A DNA stretch of 64,000 nucleotides from Prorocentrum cordatum (Eukaryota; Sar; Dinophyceae; Prorocentrales; Prorocentraceae). This document shows positions 1 through 10,149 of the stretch, piece after piece. The position numbers were made by a program, and so were the translations under genes. The notes under the pieces are model-generated. The model made no database searches. It was given only the letters and a program-made list of their open reading frames with translations, and was not told the origin of the DNA. Position 1 is the first letter of the stretch. Each line of letters starts with the position of its first letter. Location: positions 211,389-275,388 of the forward strand of contig CAUYUJ010010424.1 of assembly GCA_963575745.1 (NCBI GenBank). The letters are read 5' to 3'.

Positions 1-639
1 TTAATGTCTTTTCGATGCAGGGTGTGTGCTATCGGCGTGGCGCCCTCGGCATCGATGTGTCGAAGGTACCTGGCCCAATCAGCCCCTTCACACAAAAATG
101 AGCCTGGCGGGAAGGAAAGGTGGGTGAGCTCATTCTATACCTACATACCTACAGATGTATGGGAGATCCCCGTCCCAGGGCGCCAGAGAGGGGCCTCCGT
201 TGTATATGTCCAGTTAGCCCCGCATCGTGGAATCTCCCGAGGTTCGGGGGCGGCCACGAAGGGGCTGTTTGTAAGGTCTAGGCGATGACGGCCGTGATCG
301 GCACTCTCAGTCACCCCCCCCGGATCACGCCACGCTGTTTTTCCCACGTGCGCAACGATGTTCGACAGATTCTTCGAGGACGTCTTGAGTATCTGGCGGC
401 CCCCACGCCGTGACATGATCGGGTGGGACGAACCTCGTGGGCGGCAAAGAGGGGGGGAGGACTAGGGGGATGGATATCATGGCGTGGGCCATGATACTCC
501 CCCAGATGTCATTGTGCCTCTTCTTATTTCATTGCGTCCCTGATCCCCCCCCGAATGACCGCGCACGCGCCGTTGGCCATGATTTGCGCCCTCCCCTCCT
601 GGACGCCCCCCTCTTTGGCCGCCCCCGAGAGGTTCTCCC
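1..639. other. No gene recognised; single-copy-looking sequence
   Basis: Short open frames occur on both strands, but none resembles a known protein and none has a sustained coding signature. No clear repeat unit is visible. The first degenerate satellite begins around 640. Confidence 0.5.
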
Positions 640-887
640 CGGACGCCAAGACCGCCCAAGATAGCCCCCAGACGAGCCAAGAGGCGCCAAAACGCCCCTA
701 GACAGCCCCAAGAGCGCTCCAGGACGCCCCAGTATGGTTTCAAGACGGCCCAAGAGACACCCAAGATGACCTAAGAGGCTTCCAGAAGTTCCCTCCGACA
801 CGGCCCCACAAGCCAAAATCATCCCATTCCCCATGTAAAACGTATAATGTTGGCATTTTCGCTTTGTCGGGCTGACGGGCCCAGAGC

Positions 888-1122
888 TTAGTGGGCCCCG
901 GAAACGGCAGGGCCGTTTTTTCACCGTTTCCGAAAAAGTGTCCTTTGAAAATGGAAACGGCAACAAACACGGCAACAAAAACGGCTCCAGGATTGGAACC
1001 GGGGCGGGAACCCGTAAAAGAACGGCGACGGAACCGGTAAAAAAAACGGCGTCGGAACCGTCAAAAAACAGCAAAACGGAACCGGTAACAAAAACGGCCC
1101 TGTCGTTTCCAGGGCCCACTAA
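888..1122. mobile_element. Foldback/MITE-like element with ~35-bp terminal inverted repeats
   Basis: The left end TTAGTGGGCCCCGGAAACGG (from 888) is matched in inverted orientation by the right end CGTTTCCAGGGCCCACTAA (to 1122). The inverted arms run on to about 35 bp with two or three mismatches. The ~165-bp interior is made of short AACGG and GGAACCGG repeats unlike the surrounding satellite. It interrupts the ~365-bp array, so it looks like a small non-autonomous insertion. No transposase is encoded. Family unknown. Confidence 0.65.
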
Positions 1123-1221
1123 GGCCCAGAGGCCCCCGAGATGGTTTTGGCAGGCCCAAGCCCCCAGACGCGTTTCACGACGGTCCCAGAGAGCCCCAAG
1201 ATAGCCAAGGGCTCCCACGAG

Positions 1222-1331
1222 GGCGCGAAGTTATTCGCGCTTCGCGGTCCTCGTTCCTTCCCTCCCTTTGGGTGGGCGGCGCGAGAGCGCGAAGTTATTC
1301 GCGCTTCGCGCAGCGCGAAGCGCGAAGTTGG
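1222..1331. repeat. Duplicated palindromic GCGCGAAGTTATTCGCGC motif
   Basis: The motif GCGCGAAGTTATTCGCGCTT appears near 1223 and again near 1289, each with inverted complementarity around TTA. The second copy runs into further CGCGAAG repeats. The outer flanks AGCCCCAAGATAGCC are also duplicated (near 1192 and 1333), so this is a small local duplication that can form hairpins. Confidence 0.6.
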
Positions 1332-2510
1332 GAGCCCCAAGATAGCCCAGGGAACGTTCAAGACCGTTCAAGGAATGCCCAAAAGGGCCACAAGATAGCC
1401 CCCCCAGCGGCGTCAGAGGCCTCCAAGATGGCCCAAGAGAGCCACAAGACCGCTGCGGGACGCCCCAACGTGGCTTTAATATGGCTCAAGTGGCATCAAA
1501 GATGCTTCAAAAGAATTCCAAAAAGACATATTCCCAAGAGAGCCCCAGCGGCCGAGCCAAAATTGACCACTTCCTTTCTGGGAGTGCCCACGACGGTTCC
1601 AGAGCCTTCCGAATGTCTTCCAGACAGCCCCAGAGTCCCCAGAAGCTTTCGAGGACGGTCCCAGAGGCCTCCAAGGTAACCCAGGAATTGCCCCAGAAAG
1701 GACCCGAGAGGGCCACAAGATGGCCCCCCAGCGGCCTCAGAGGCCTCCAAGACGTCCCAAGAGAGCCCGCGAGAGCGCTGCGGGACGCCCCAGCATGGCC
1801 TCCAGATGGCCCAAGAAACCCACAACATGGCCAAGGTTGCCCAAGAGAGCTCCAAGAAACATTACCCCAGAGGGCCCCAGAGGCCGAACTCGTCTCGTCC
1901 CCCAGGGAAGCAATGCAAAGTTGGCAGATTCGCTTTTTCGGGCTCGCGAGTGTCCACGACGGTCCCAGAGGCCCCCGAGATGGGCTCGAAACACCCCCAG
2001 ATCCCCCAGCAGCGTTCCACAACGGCCCCAGAGAGCCCCAAAGCAGCCCAGGAACTGGCCCAGAAAGGTTCAGAAGGGCCACACGATAGCCCCCCAGCGG
2101 CGTCAGAGGCTCCAAGACCCCCCAGGAGAGCCGCAAGACCGCTGCGGGACGCCCCAATGGCCTCAAGGTTGTCCAAGAGACCCCCAAGATGGCCGACACG
2201 TGTTCCAATAGGCACCCCCAAGAGGGCCCCAGAGGTCAAACTCGTCATGTTCCCCAGGGAAAACATTCATATGTTGCAGACTCGCTTGTTCGGCTTCACG
2301 AGTGTCCACGACTGCCCCAGAAGCCTCCGAGATGGCCCTAAAACAGCCCAGATTCCCCAGAAGCGTTTGACAACGACCCCAAGAGCCCCACGCCAGCCCA
2401 GGAACCGCCCCAGAAAGGCTCAAGAGGACCACAAGAGAGCCCCCAGACGGCTCAGGAAGATGCCCCAAGAGAGCCCCAAGAGCGGTGGTCGGACGCTCTC
2501 TACGGTAGTG

Positions 2511-3892
2511 AGGCTGCCAGCATGCCCTCGAGGCCTTCCCAGCCTTGACGCCCACACGCCCCCTAGAGGTTGTCAAAGGCGGAGACACCTCAAAATGGCC
2601 CCGCCTTTCACTAAGATACAAGTGTTCGCAAGAAGCAGCCCAGGCTCCCGCCAGAGGCCCACACATCTCCAAGAAAAGGTGTCCGACAAGCTTCCCCCGC
2701 CCCCTCAGAGATCGTGCTGTTCCCAGGCTCGAAGCTGCACCTCCCTCCCTATTGGCAGCGAGCCTTCTTTGGGTTGTCTCCCACCTCTTCCCACAGAGAA
2801 AAAGGCGCTCGCCCGTTAGCGGTTCGCTGCGAGGGGTCCTTTGCCCCATCTTCGTCGGGACCCCAGGAACCGTCGTAAGATGTTCTCCCTACGGGCCCCA
2901 CGCTGCCCTCGCACCCCTGCCTCAAGTCTCCTGATTCCCTTTCTCCATGCCTCGTTCGATTTCGCGCTCTCTCTCGTTCTCCATCTCTCTCTCTCTATTA
3001 CGCCGCTCTTGGACCGCTTCTCTGCCCGCATGGGCCCGGCATGCAGACAGCTTTGCCACATTGAGTCTTCTTGGACCACCGGTAGAAAACCGTCGGGGGG
3101 GACATCCAGGGATGTTTTGGGGCAAGGATGGCACTATCAAGCGGAATGCAACAAAGGGATACAAACAGCGGATGGGACGAAGCAGGTTGAACATGGGAGA
3201 AGCAAGAGGGGAAATGATGAGACGGATGATGATTGAACGGGCATGAAGAGAGGTGGGGGAAGGAGTACAAGGTGGAGGAACGTGTGAAGGGATGCGAATG
3301 GCTTATCGCGACACGCATTGACCAGACCTGTCTAGAATTTGAGCGCGTGCGAAGTCGTGCGACGTGCGCGCGATGTTTCGAGTATCGAAATGTCATCTAG
3401 ATTTATCTATACGTATATGCATTCAGCTGTACATTCAAAAATGGAGGGAGACAGAGAGAGAGAGAGAGAAAGAGGGAAGGTTGAGACGCCCGGGAGCCCT
3501 GTCGAAGGCATAAATCATCGGCGCTCCTGGATACATGTATTGCTCTCCCCTGGGCTATTCGCCCCTATCGTCGCCTCCGAGTAGGGGGGGATACGCATAG
3601 GGGGGGAACGCATGGACCCCCCCAGTCGCCCATTGATCGCCGATAGGGCTATGATGCTCCAACCTACTTTAGCCTGGATCACCAGAGAGCACCAAAAAAG
3701 TACAAACAAACTCGAGGGTTCTCACGTGTCTGGCCGTGGGAGACACTCGCCCGTAAGGTCAAAAGCTGGTTCCATTTAGCGATGTGTTTTTTGTTGTTCG
3801 GTTTTGAATTGTTTGTTGTCTTCGCTTTATTGTTTGTTTTGCTTGCAAACGTGTACTCCTCTTTTTGCGACAGCGTTTGGTAGTGAGGATTC
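2511..3892. other. No gene recognised; short CT and GA tracts
   Basis: The stretch is mostly non-repetitive. It includes a CT-rich tract around 2966-3000 and a GA-rich tract around 3450-3480. Open frames here are short and match nothing I recognise. Confidence 0.45.
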
Positions 3893-4062
3893 TTTTTGTA
3901 GCGGATTACATAATAATTCCTTGTGTGGCGGATTCCAGAAGGATGCTATTTGCGGTGGGTTCAAAATTGATTCCTTTTGTGGTAGGTTACACATTGATCC
4001 CCTTTGTGGCGGATTGCATAAGGATGCCTCTTGTCGCGGATTACACATTGATTCTTTGGCGG
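3893..4062 (+). repeat. GTGGCGGATT minisatellite, forward orientation
   Basis: About seven imperfect units of 23-26 bp read like TTGTGGCGGATTACACATTG, with a variant GATTCC or GGATGC spacer. The same unit occurs as its reverse complement at 8160-8640. The two arrays therefore face each other across about 4.1 kb. Confidence 0.75.
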
Positions 4063-4149
4063 AGGGAGATTTAGGAGGAAACCAGGGAGAGAAATGAAAC
4101 AAGAAAAGAAAAATCGGTGAACAGGGTGAATAGTGTTTGGTTTCCCACG

Positions 4150-4330
4150 TTATTGGTGTCGGAGGCTTTTAAAATATGAAAACAAAGCGTTTCCAGCTTC
4201 CGGAGTTTCAAAACGCTGCGTTCCACAAGGATCCCGGCATCGGGGAGTATAAACACACCATAAACAAACAGCGTTTTGGAGCTTCGGAGGCTGAAAACGC
4301 TGTGTTTTCTAAGTCTCCGACACCAAAGGC
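4150..4330. repeat. Small inverted-repeat element with internal duplicated motif
   Basis: GGTGTCGGAGGCTTTT near 4156 is matched in inverse by AAGTCTCCGACACC near 4311. Between these arms, AGCGTTTCCAGCTTCCGGAG and AGCGTTTTGGAGCTTCGGAG form a pair of diverged repeats that are themselves partly self-complementary. This looks like a foldback or MITE relic. No coding capacity. Confidence 0.45.
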
Positions 4331-4630
4331 ATCGAAAACACAACATGTGTCACACTTTGAATTCAGATCCGTAAGGGCTTCGCCCCCTGCCGCCGGCCCC
4401 CTCTCTCGGAGAATGGGCCATGGAAGAGCTAAGTCATGAGGCTTTGGCGCTGTCGTGCAGCAGTATAGGAACTTCATGCGAGGCCGATTCGCAATCGGCA
4501 AAACCAACTGATCACAAGAGGGGTTACCACACAGGGCGATTGGTAAGACGTGTATGGTTTACGAGCTTGGTTACCACACCTTGGGATTAAAGGGCCGAGG
4601 GAGTACTCGCAGTTTGGGTTACCACGCCTT

Positions 4631-5384
4631 GCGATGGATGTGCGTGAGGGGTGGCACAGAATTTCAGAAATGTGGCAAATCCCCTGTGTTTTTGGACCCT
4701 GACCCCGCGGATCTGCGTGAGGGGTGGCACCGAATTTCAGAAATGTGGCACATCTCATGTGTTTTTGGACCCTGACCCCGCGGATCTGCGTGAGGGGTGG
4801 CACCGAATTTCAGAAATGTGGCAAATCCCTTGTGTTTTTTTGACCCTGACCCCGCGGATCTGCGTGAGGGGTGGCACCGAATTTCAAAAATGTGGCCAAT
4901 CCCTTGTGTTTTTGGACCCTGACCCCGCGGATCTGCGTGAGGGGTGGCGCCGAATTTCAGAAATGTGGCAAATCCCATGTGTTTTTGGACCCTGACCCCG
5001 CGGATCTGCGTGAGGGGTGGCACCGAATTTCAGAAATGTGGCAAATCCCATGTGTTTTTTGGACCCTGACCCCGCGGATCTGCGTGAGGGGTGGCACCGA
5101 ATTTCAGAAATGTGGCAAATCCCCTGTGTTTTTGGACCCTGACCCCGCGGATCTGCGTGAGGGGTGGCACCGAATTTCAGAAATGTGGCAAATCTCATGT
5201 GTTTTTGGACCCTGACCCCGCGGATCTGCGTGAGGGGTGGCACCGAATTTCAGAAATGTGGCAAATCTCATGTGTGTTTGGACCCTGACCCCGCGGATCT
5301 GCGTGAGGGGTGGCACCGAATTTCAGAAATGTGGCAAATCCCTTGTGTTTTTGGACCCTGACCCCGCGGATCTGCGTGAGGGGT
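4631..5384 (+). repeat. 73-bp tandem repeat, about ten copies
   Basis: Each unit contains CGCGGATCTGCGTGAGGGG, then GAATTTCAGAAATGTGGCAA, then GTTTTTGGACCCTGACCCC. The landmark CGCGGATC repeats every 73 bp (for example 4706 and 4779). Copies are over 90% alike, so the array is young. Because 73 is not a multiple of three and the unit lacks stops, all three forward frames stay open and produce overlapping false ORFs that repeat every 73 residues. Confidence 0.9.
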
Positions 5385-7031
5385 GTAGTTTTCGAGCCCC
5401 CCCAGCAATTCAGACAACGCGCCCAGGGGGTGCTAAAAATACTGTTTGGGCCTCCCCCCCCTTCGCGCGGTCAATCAACTAGTTACAGTAACCAGCAAGA
5501 AGCAGAACTGTAACACTGGAAACTACAAGCTACAACTGGCACTTGAAACTGCGAACCCGCGCCTCGCAGCCTGGTGGCCCCACAAGGGGGCCAGCGGATT
5601 TATGTTTTGCCCAACCATTCTGTGGTGTTGGGTCCTCGTTTTTAGGAGTCGGTGCCCCGCGTTCTCTTCGTCGCCCTCCTCCATCCCCTTCCTCCCCCTC
5701 CTCCCTCCTCTCCGCGTTTCACCCACCCATTACAGCGCTTCGTGGCCCCATAGGGAGCTCCACCGAAGCCCCCAGTGGGACCGCCCGCATGCGTCCCACA
5801 CACCCACTCGTTTCGTGGCCCCAGAGGGAGCCCCACCGAAGCCCGCAGTGGAATCGCCCGCTTGCGCCCCACACACCCAGTTTGGCATTTTCACCAACCC
5901 AGTACAGCGTTTCGTGGCCCCATAGGGAGCTCCACCGAAGCCCCCAGTGGGACTGCCCGCATGCGTCCTACACGCTTAATTTGGGATTTTCACCCACCCA
6001 GTACAGTGGCCCCATCGGGAGCTCTACCGAATTCTGCCGTGGGATCGCCCGCCCCACACACCCACTTGAGCATTTTCACCCACCCAGTACAACGCTTCGT
6101 GGCCCCTTCCTCCACCAAAGCCCGCAGTGGGACCGCCCGCGTACGTCCCACACACCCAACTTGGCACTTTCACCACCCAATACAACGCTTCGCGGCCCCA
6201 AAGGCATATCCACCGAAGCCCCAAGTGGAACCGCCTGCATGCGTCCCACACCCAGTTTGGCATTTTCACCCACCCAGTACAACGTTTCGTGGCCCTATAG
6301 GGAGCTCCACCGAAGTCCACTGGGACCGCCCGCGTGCGCCCCACATACCTAATTTAGCATTTTCATCCGCCCAGTACAGCGCTTCGTGGCGCCATAGGGA
6401 GCTCCATCGAAGCCCCCAATGTGACCACCCGCCCGCATGCGTCCCACACACCCAATTCAGCACTTTCACCCACCCAGTACAGCGCTTCGTGGCCCCCAGC
6501 TCCACCGAAGCCTCAAGTGGGACCGCCCGCATGCGCCCCCCACACCCAATGAGGAACACCCCTCAAATGGTTCGTGGCCTCATAGGGAGCTCCACCGAAG
6601 GCCCCAGTGCCACCGCCTGCATGCCTCCCCCACACCCATGTCGGCACACCCCTCACACGTTGCGTAGCCCCATAGGGAGCTCTACCGAAGGCTCCAGCGC
6701 AATCGCCCGCATGCGTCCCCCACACCCATGCCGGCACACCCCTCACACGCTTCGTGGGCCCCGCTTCGTGGCCCCATAGGGAGTTCCACCGAAGCCCCCA
6801 GTGGGACCGCCCGCATGCGTCCTACACGTTTAATTTGTCATTTTCACCCACCGAGTATAACGCTTCGTGGCCCCATAGGGAGCTCCACCGAAGGTTCCAC
6901 GTCTAACGCCCGCATGCGTCCCCCCCACCCAGCACAGCGTTTCGTGTCTCCATGGGGAGCTCCACCAACGGCCCCAGTGTTACCGCCGGCATGCGCCCCC
7001 CCCACCCAGCGCTTCGTGGCCCCAGAATCAC

Positions 7032-7178
7032 CGGGCGAATTCCACTACTCGCGAAGTACCTGCTCGCAAACGCCAGAAAAAAACAATGTTGCCCTGGATG
7101 TAATTTATCGTAGATCCCCCGCGGCGGAACCAGGCCAATTGCGAGCAGTTTTTTTTTGCGAGTAGTGGAAGGCGCCCG
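7032..7178. mobile_element. MITE-like insertion inside composite element A
   Basis: The ends are CGGGCGAATTCCACTACTCGC and its inverted counterpart GCGAGTAGTGGAAGGCGCCCG. The arms extend inward through CTGCTCGCAA and TTGCGAGCAG. The insertion splits a core unit: TTCGTGGCCCCA lies just before it and ACCGACGGCCCCAGTG just after. It is 147 bp long, with no ORF and no obvious target duplication. Confidence 0.7.
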
Positions 7179-7319
7179 TCGAGAAAAGGAAATCTACCGA
7201 CGGCCCCAGTGCTACCGCCCGCCTGCGCCCCGAGTACCAGTGCTCTGTTGCGTGGCATGTGCACAGTGAGTGCGACTAAAGTAGGCCAACTGCGGTTACG
7301 AACAGAAGGAGGAAAAGGA

Positions 7320-7792
7320 GTAAGCTGGGATTGAGGGGAGGGAAAATGGGGGGGATAATAGTATGCAAAATGGGAGTGTGTGGGGGAACTAAGGGACATG
7401 GGAACGGGTAGGGGTGGCGAGGGGGGTGGCGTTCGGACGTGGGGTGGGAATGCCGGTGGGGAGGGGAGGAAGGGGGGAGGAGCGGGAAGGCGGCGGAGGG
7501 GAGGAGGGGGGGATGGGGGGGGTGGTGAGGGGGGGGGGAGTGGGAAGGGTGGGGTGTGGGAGTGTAAGGGGGGGGGGGGGAGGTAGGGGGGGGGGGGGGG
7601 GTGTGGGGGGTGAGTGTACGAGGTGCGGGGGATGGCGTGTGGCAGGGGGAGGGAGGGGGGGGTGATTAGGAAGGTGGAGCGTATTGTTTGTTCTTTTTTT
7701 ATTTTTATTTTTTTTTGTTTTTCCTTTTTTCGTTTTTCTTTTTTTTTATCTGTTTTTTTTCTTCTTTGTATTTGCTTTTTCTTTTTTTACCG
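7320..7792. repeat. G-rich tract followed by T-rich tract
   Basis: From about 7340 to 7675 the strand is almost purine-only, with many runs of five to thirteen G, which makes G-quadruplex formation plausible. From about 7690 to 7790 it switches abruptly to T-rich sequence. Composite-element core units resume near 7795, so this block sits inside copy A. Confidence 0.7.
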
Positions 7793-8159
7793 CCCGCATC
7801 GTGGCCCCATAGGGAACTCCACCGAAGCCCTCCGTGGGACTGCCCGCATGCGTCCACCCACCTAATACAGCGTTTCGTGGCCCCGCAGGGAGTTCCACCG
7901 ACGGCCCCAGTGCTACCGCCCGCATGCGCGCCCCCCACCCAGCACAGCGCTTCGTGGCCCATAGGGAGCTCCAGCGTCGGCCCTAGGGCTACCGCCCCCC
8001 CACCCAGTGCAGCGCTTCGTGGCCGCGTAGGTAGCTTCACCGAAGAATCTATTCACAATTGCAGTGCCCACAACTGCATATGGTTGGGTCCTTCGCCAGG
8101 ATATTGGTTTTCTTTTTTTCATTGGTTTCCTTTCTCAGTTATCCCTCCAGAAAGGAATA

Positions 8160-8640
8160 ATCATCTAATCCGCCACAGTAGGAATCCTTGTGTCATCCGC
8201 TACAACAAAAAACACATCGTGATCCACCACAAAAGGAATCCTTGTGTAGGCTGCCGCGAGAGGAATTTATTTGCAATCCGCCGCAGAAGGAATCCACATA
8301 TAATCGACAGCCAAAACAGTGAATATGTAATCCGCCACAAAAACTAACCCGCCACAGAAAAAATCCTATCGTAATGCGACACCAAAGGATTTTTTTGTAA
8401 TCCGCCACAAAAGGAGCCCGCGTATAACCCGCCACAAAAAGGATCCCATTGTAATCCACCACGAAAAGAATGCGTATGCAACCCGCCACAAAGGGAGTCA
8501 AATTGTCTGGCGCAACAAGCGAAATCATTTCGCAATCTGCCACAAGAAATCAATGTGTAATCCTACACAGAAGGCGTTCATTTGTAACCGGCCATGAACG
8601 AAATCAATTTGTAACCCGCCACAAAAAGGAACCAAGTGTA
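8160..8640 (-). repeat. GTGGCGGATT minisatellite, inverted orientation
   Basis: About 18 imperfect units on the plus strand read AATCCGCCACAAAAGGAATC, the reverse complement of the unit at 3893-4062. Unit lengths vary between about 22 and 30 bp. Divergence between units suggests an old array. Confidence 0.8.
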
Positions 8641-9075
8641 CACCACCACCCATACTTCTTCACCGCCATCGCCACGACCCTATCTGGGTCAAGAGGATGG
8701 TGATGGCGGTTACGGCGGTGGTGGAGGCGATCCCTTCCTACCACCACCGCCACCTCCACCAAGGAAGCGGACTCAGCAGCAGAATAATATTATGCGCCGG
8801 TGGAGCATTTACGGTCGCAGCCGATAGCCCCGCCACTCCAATCGCCACCAGTGCCACTTCACCGTCACCACCACCATCTCTTCTGGGTCAAGGGAACGGC
8901 GGTGGTGGTCGCAGCGGTGGACGCGACCCCTCCTACCATCACCACCACCGCCGCTCACTTCTGCGAGTGCTTCCACTACTGCTGGAGCTGGTACCACCAC
9001 CACCACCACTACAAATGCTACTCCGCCACCAACACTGTGATGCTCGAGACAATTCCCCCCTACAACCGCCGCCAC
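8641..9075. repeat. CAC/GGT triplet-rich region
   Basis: Imperfect CCA/CAC and GGC/GGT triplets dominate, with a diverged internal duplication (CTGGGTCAAGAGGATGGTGA near 8684, CTGGGTCAAGGGAACGGCGG near 8883). The histidine- and proline-rich open frames reflect the triplets only. Confidence 0.6.
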
Positions 9076-9204
9076 CTCCTCCCGTTGCGTTGTGCTTTGT
9101 GTGAGGCTGGGCAACCGCGTTCCCCTGGCATTTCCCGTGTGCGGTGGGCGCGCAGACTGAGCGGGGGGCAACCGCTTCCCCCGCCCAGCTCCTTTTTTCT
9201 GCGA

Positions 9205-9610
9205 TGCGTATGTGGACAGACAGCGAGAGATAGAGAGAGGGGAGAGAAAAAGAGAGAGAGCGAGAAAGAAAGAGAGAGAGGCAGAGGGAGAGAGAGAGAG
9301 AGGGGGGGAGAAAGAGCGAGAGAGAGAGAGAGAACAAAAGAGAGAAAGAGAGAAAGAGCGAGACAGAGAACGAGAGAACGAGAGAACAATCGCCCCGCCT
9401 CCCATTCCCTCCTTTGCGTTGTGCGTGGGTGGGTGCGAGGGGTACCCGATGCTTCCTCGCAGTGCGAACTCCGGCGCCGCGCGTGGCCAGGGGGAGCGAG
9501 CGTCAGAGCGAACGAGAGAGAGAGAGAGAGGTAGCGGGATATAGAGAGAGAGAGAGGGAGGGAGGGAGGGGGGGGGGGAGGGAGAGAGAGAGAGAGGGAG
9601 AGAGTGCAAG
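9205..9610 (+). repeat. Polypurine GA-rich tracts
   Basis: Long runs of GAGAGAGA with GAAAGAG interruptions occupy 9210-9390 and 9500-9610. Between them lies GC-rich sequence resembling flanks at 9085-9200 and 9650-9740 (GCAACCGCTTCCCCCGCCCAG, GCAGCCATTTCCCCCTCCCAG), so the whole block is a diverged tandem duplication. Confidence 0.65.
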
Positions 9611-9734
9611 GCGTGGGCGTGCAGGGTGCGCGATGGCAACCTCTACCCCCTCCGTTTTCCCGCAGTGTTGCGTGCGGGGTGTAGGAGAGCAGCCATTTCC
9701 CCCTCCCAGCTCGCGCCCTGCGTTGCGTGCGTGG

Positions 9735-9809
9735 ATGTGTAAATATGTTTGTATGCATATATATATATATATTTATATGTGTGTATGTATGTATGTGTGT
9801 CAGTCTGTT

Positions 9810-9840
<31 letters not shown>

Positions 9841-9853
9841 ATGCATGTATGTA

Positions 9854-9908
<55 letters not shown>

Positions 9909-10062
9909 GTGCATGCATGTATGTATATATGTATGTGTGTATGTATGCATGCATGTATGTGTGTAGGTTTGTATGTATGCATGCATGCATGTATGTATGT
10001 GTGTATGTATGCATGTATGTATGTGTGTATGTATGTATGTATGTATGTATGTATATATATCC
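9735..10062 (+). repeat. TATG/TGTG/TCTG compound microsatellite
   Basis: The run consists of (GTAT)n, (GTCT)n, (GTGTAT)n and (GTATGCAT)n segments with no unique sequence between them. Cys/Val/Tyr-rich and His/Thr-rich open frames on both strands are artefacts. Confidence 0.85.
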
Positions 10063-10149
10063 CGGGGGACGAGGTCCCCCGGCCGAGCCCAAGGACCTCG
10101 GGGGCGCATGGGGGTGCAGGGCCCCCGGGGCCGCTCGGAAGGGTTCCCG

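Larger units (their letters stand above)
640..2510 (+). repeat. Degenerate ~365-bp satellite, array 1 (GCCCCAAGA-rich)
   Basis: The strand is dominated by imperfect repeats of GCCCCAAGAG and GGCCCCAGAGG. A larger period shows in landmarks such as AGCGGCGTCAGAGGC near 1404, 1730 and 2097, each followed by GCTGCGGGACGCCCC. A second landmark, an A/T-richer spacer reading like TTCGGGCTCGCGAGTGTCC, recurs near 1945 and 2295. Unit length is therefore about 330-370 bp. Array 2 at 10150-11490 has the same architecture. The long open frames here on both strands come from low stop-codon density in this composition and are not called as genes. Confidence 0.75.
5559..8102 (+). mobile_element. Composite repetitive element, copy A
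   Basis: Three parts are visible. The head reads CCAACCATTCTGTGGTGTTG then GGTCCTCGTTTT (5609-5642), followed by a CT-rich tract. The core has about 20 degenerate 70-105-bp units built on TTCGTGGCCCCATAGGGAGC, TCCACCGAAGCCCCCAGTGG and GACCGCCCGCATGCGTCC. The tail reads CACAACTGCATATGGTTGGG then TCCTTCGCCAGGAT (8070-8102). The same head, core and tail recur in the same order at 29455-31432, so the unit behaves as one element and not as an ordinary satellite. The core is interrupted by a MITE (7032-7178) and a G-rich/T-rich block (7320-7792). No protein is encoded that I recognise. Confidence 0.7.

Noticed and set aside
4631-5384. CRISPR array
   Set aside because: Repeats are contiguous 73-bp units with no variable spacers, and the genome is eukaryotic.
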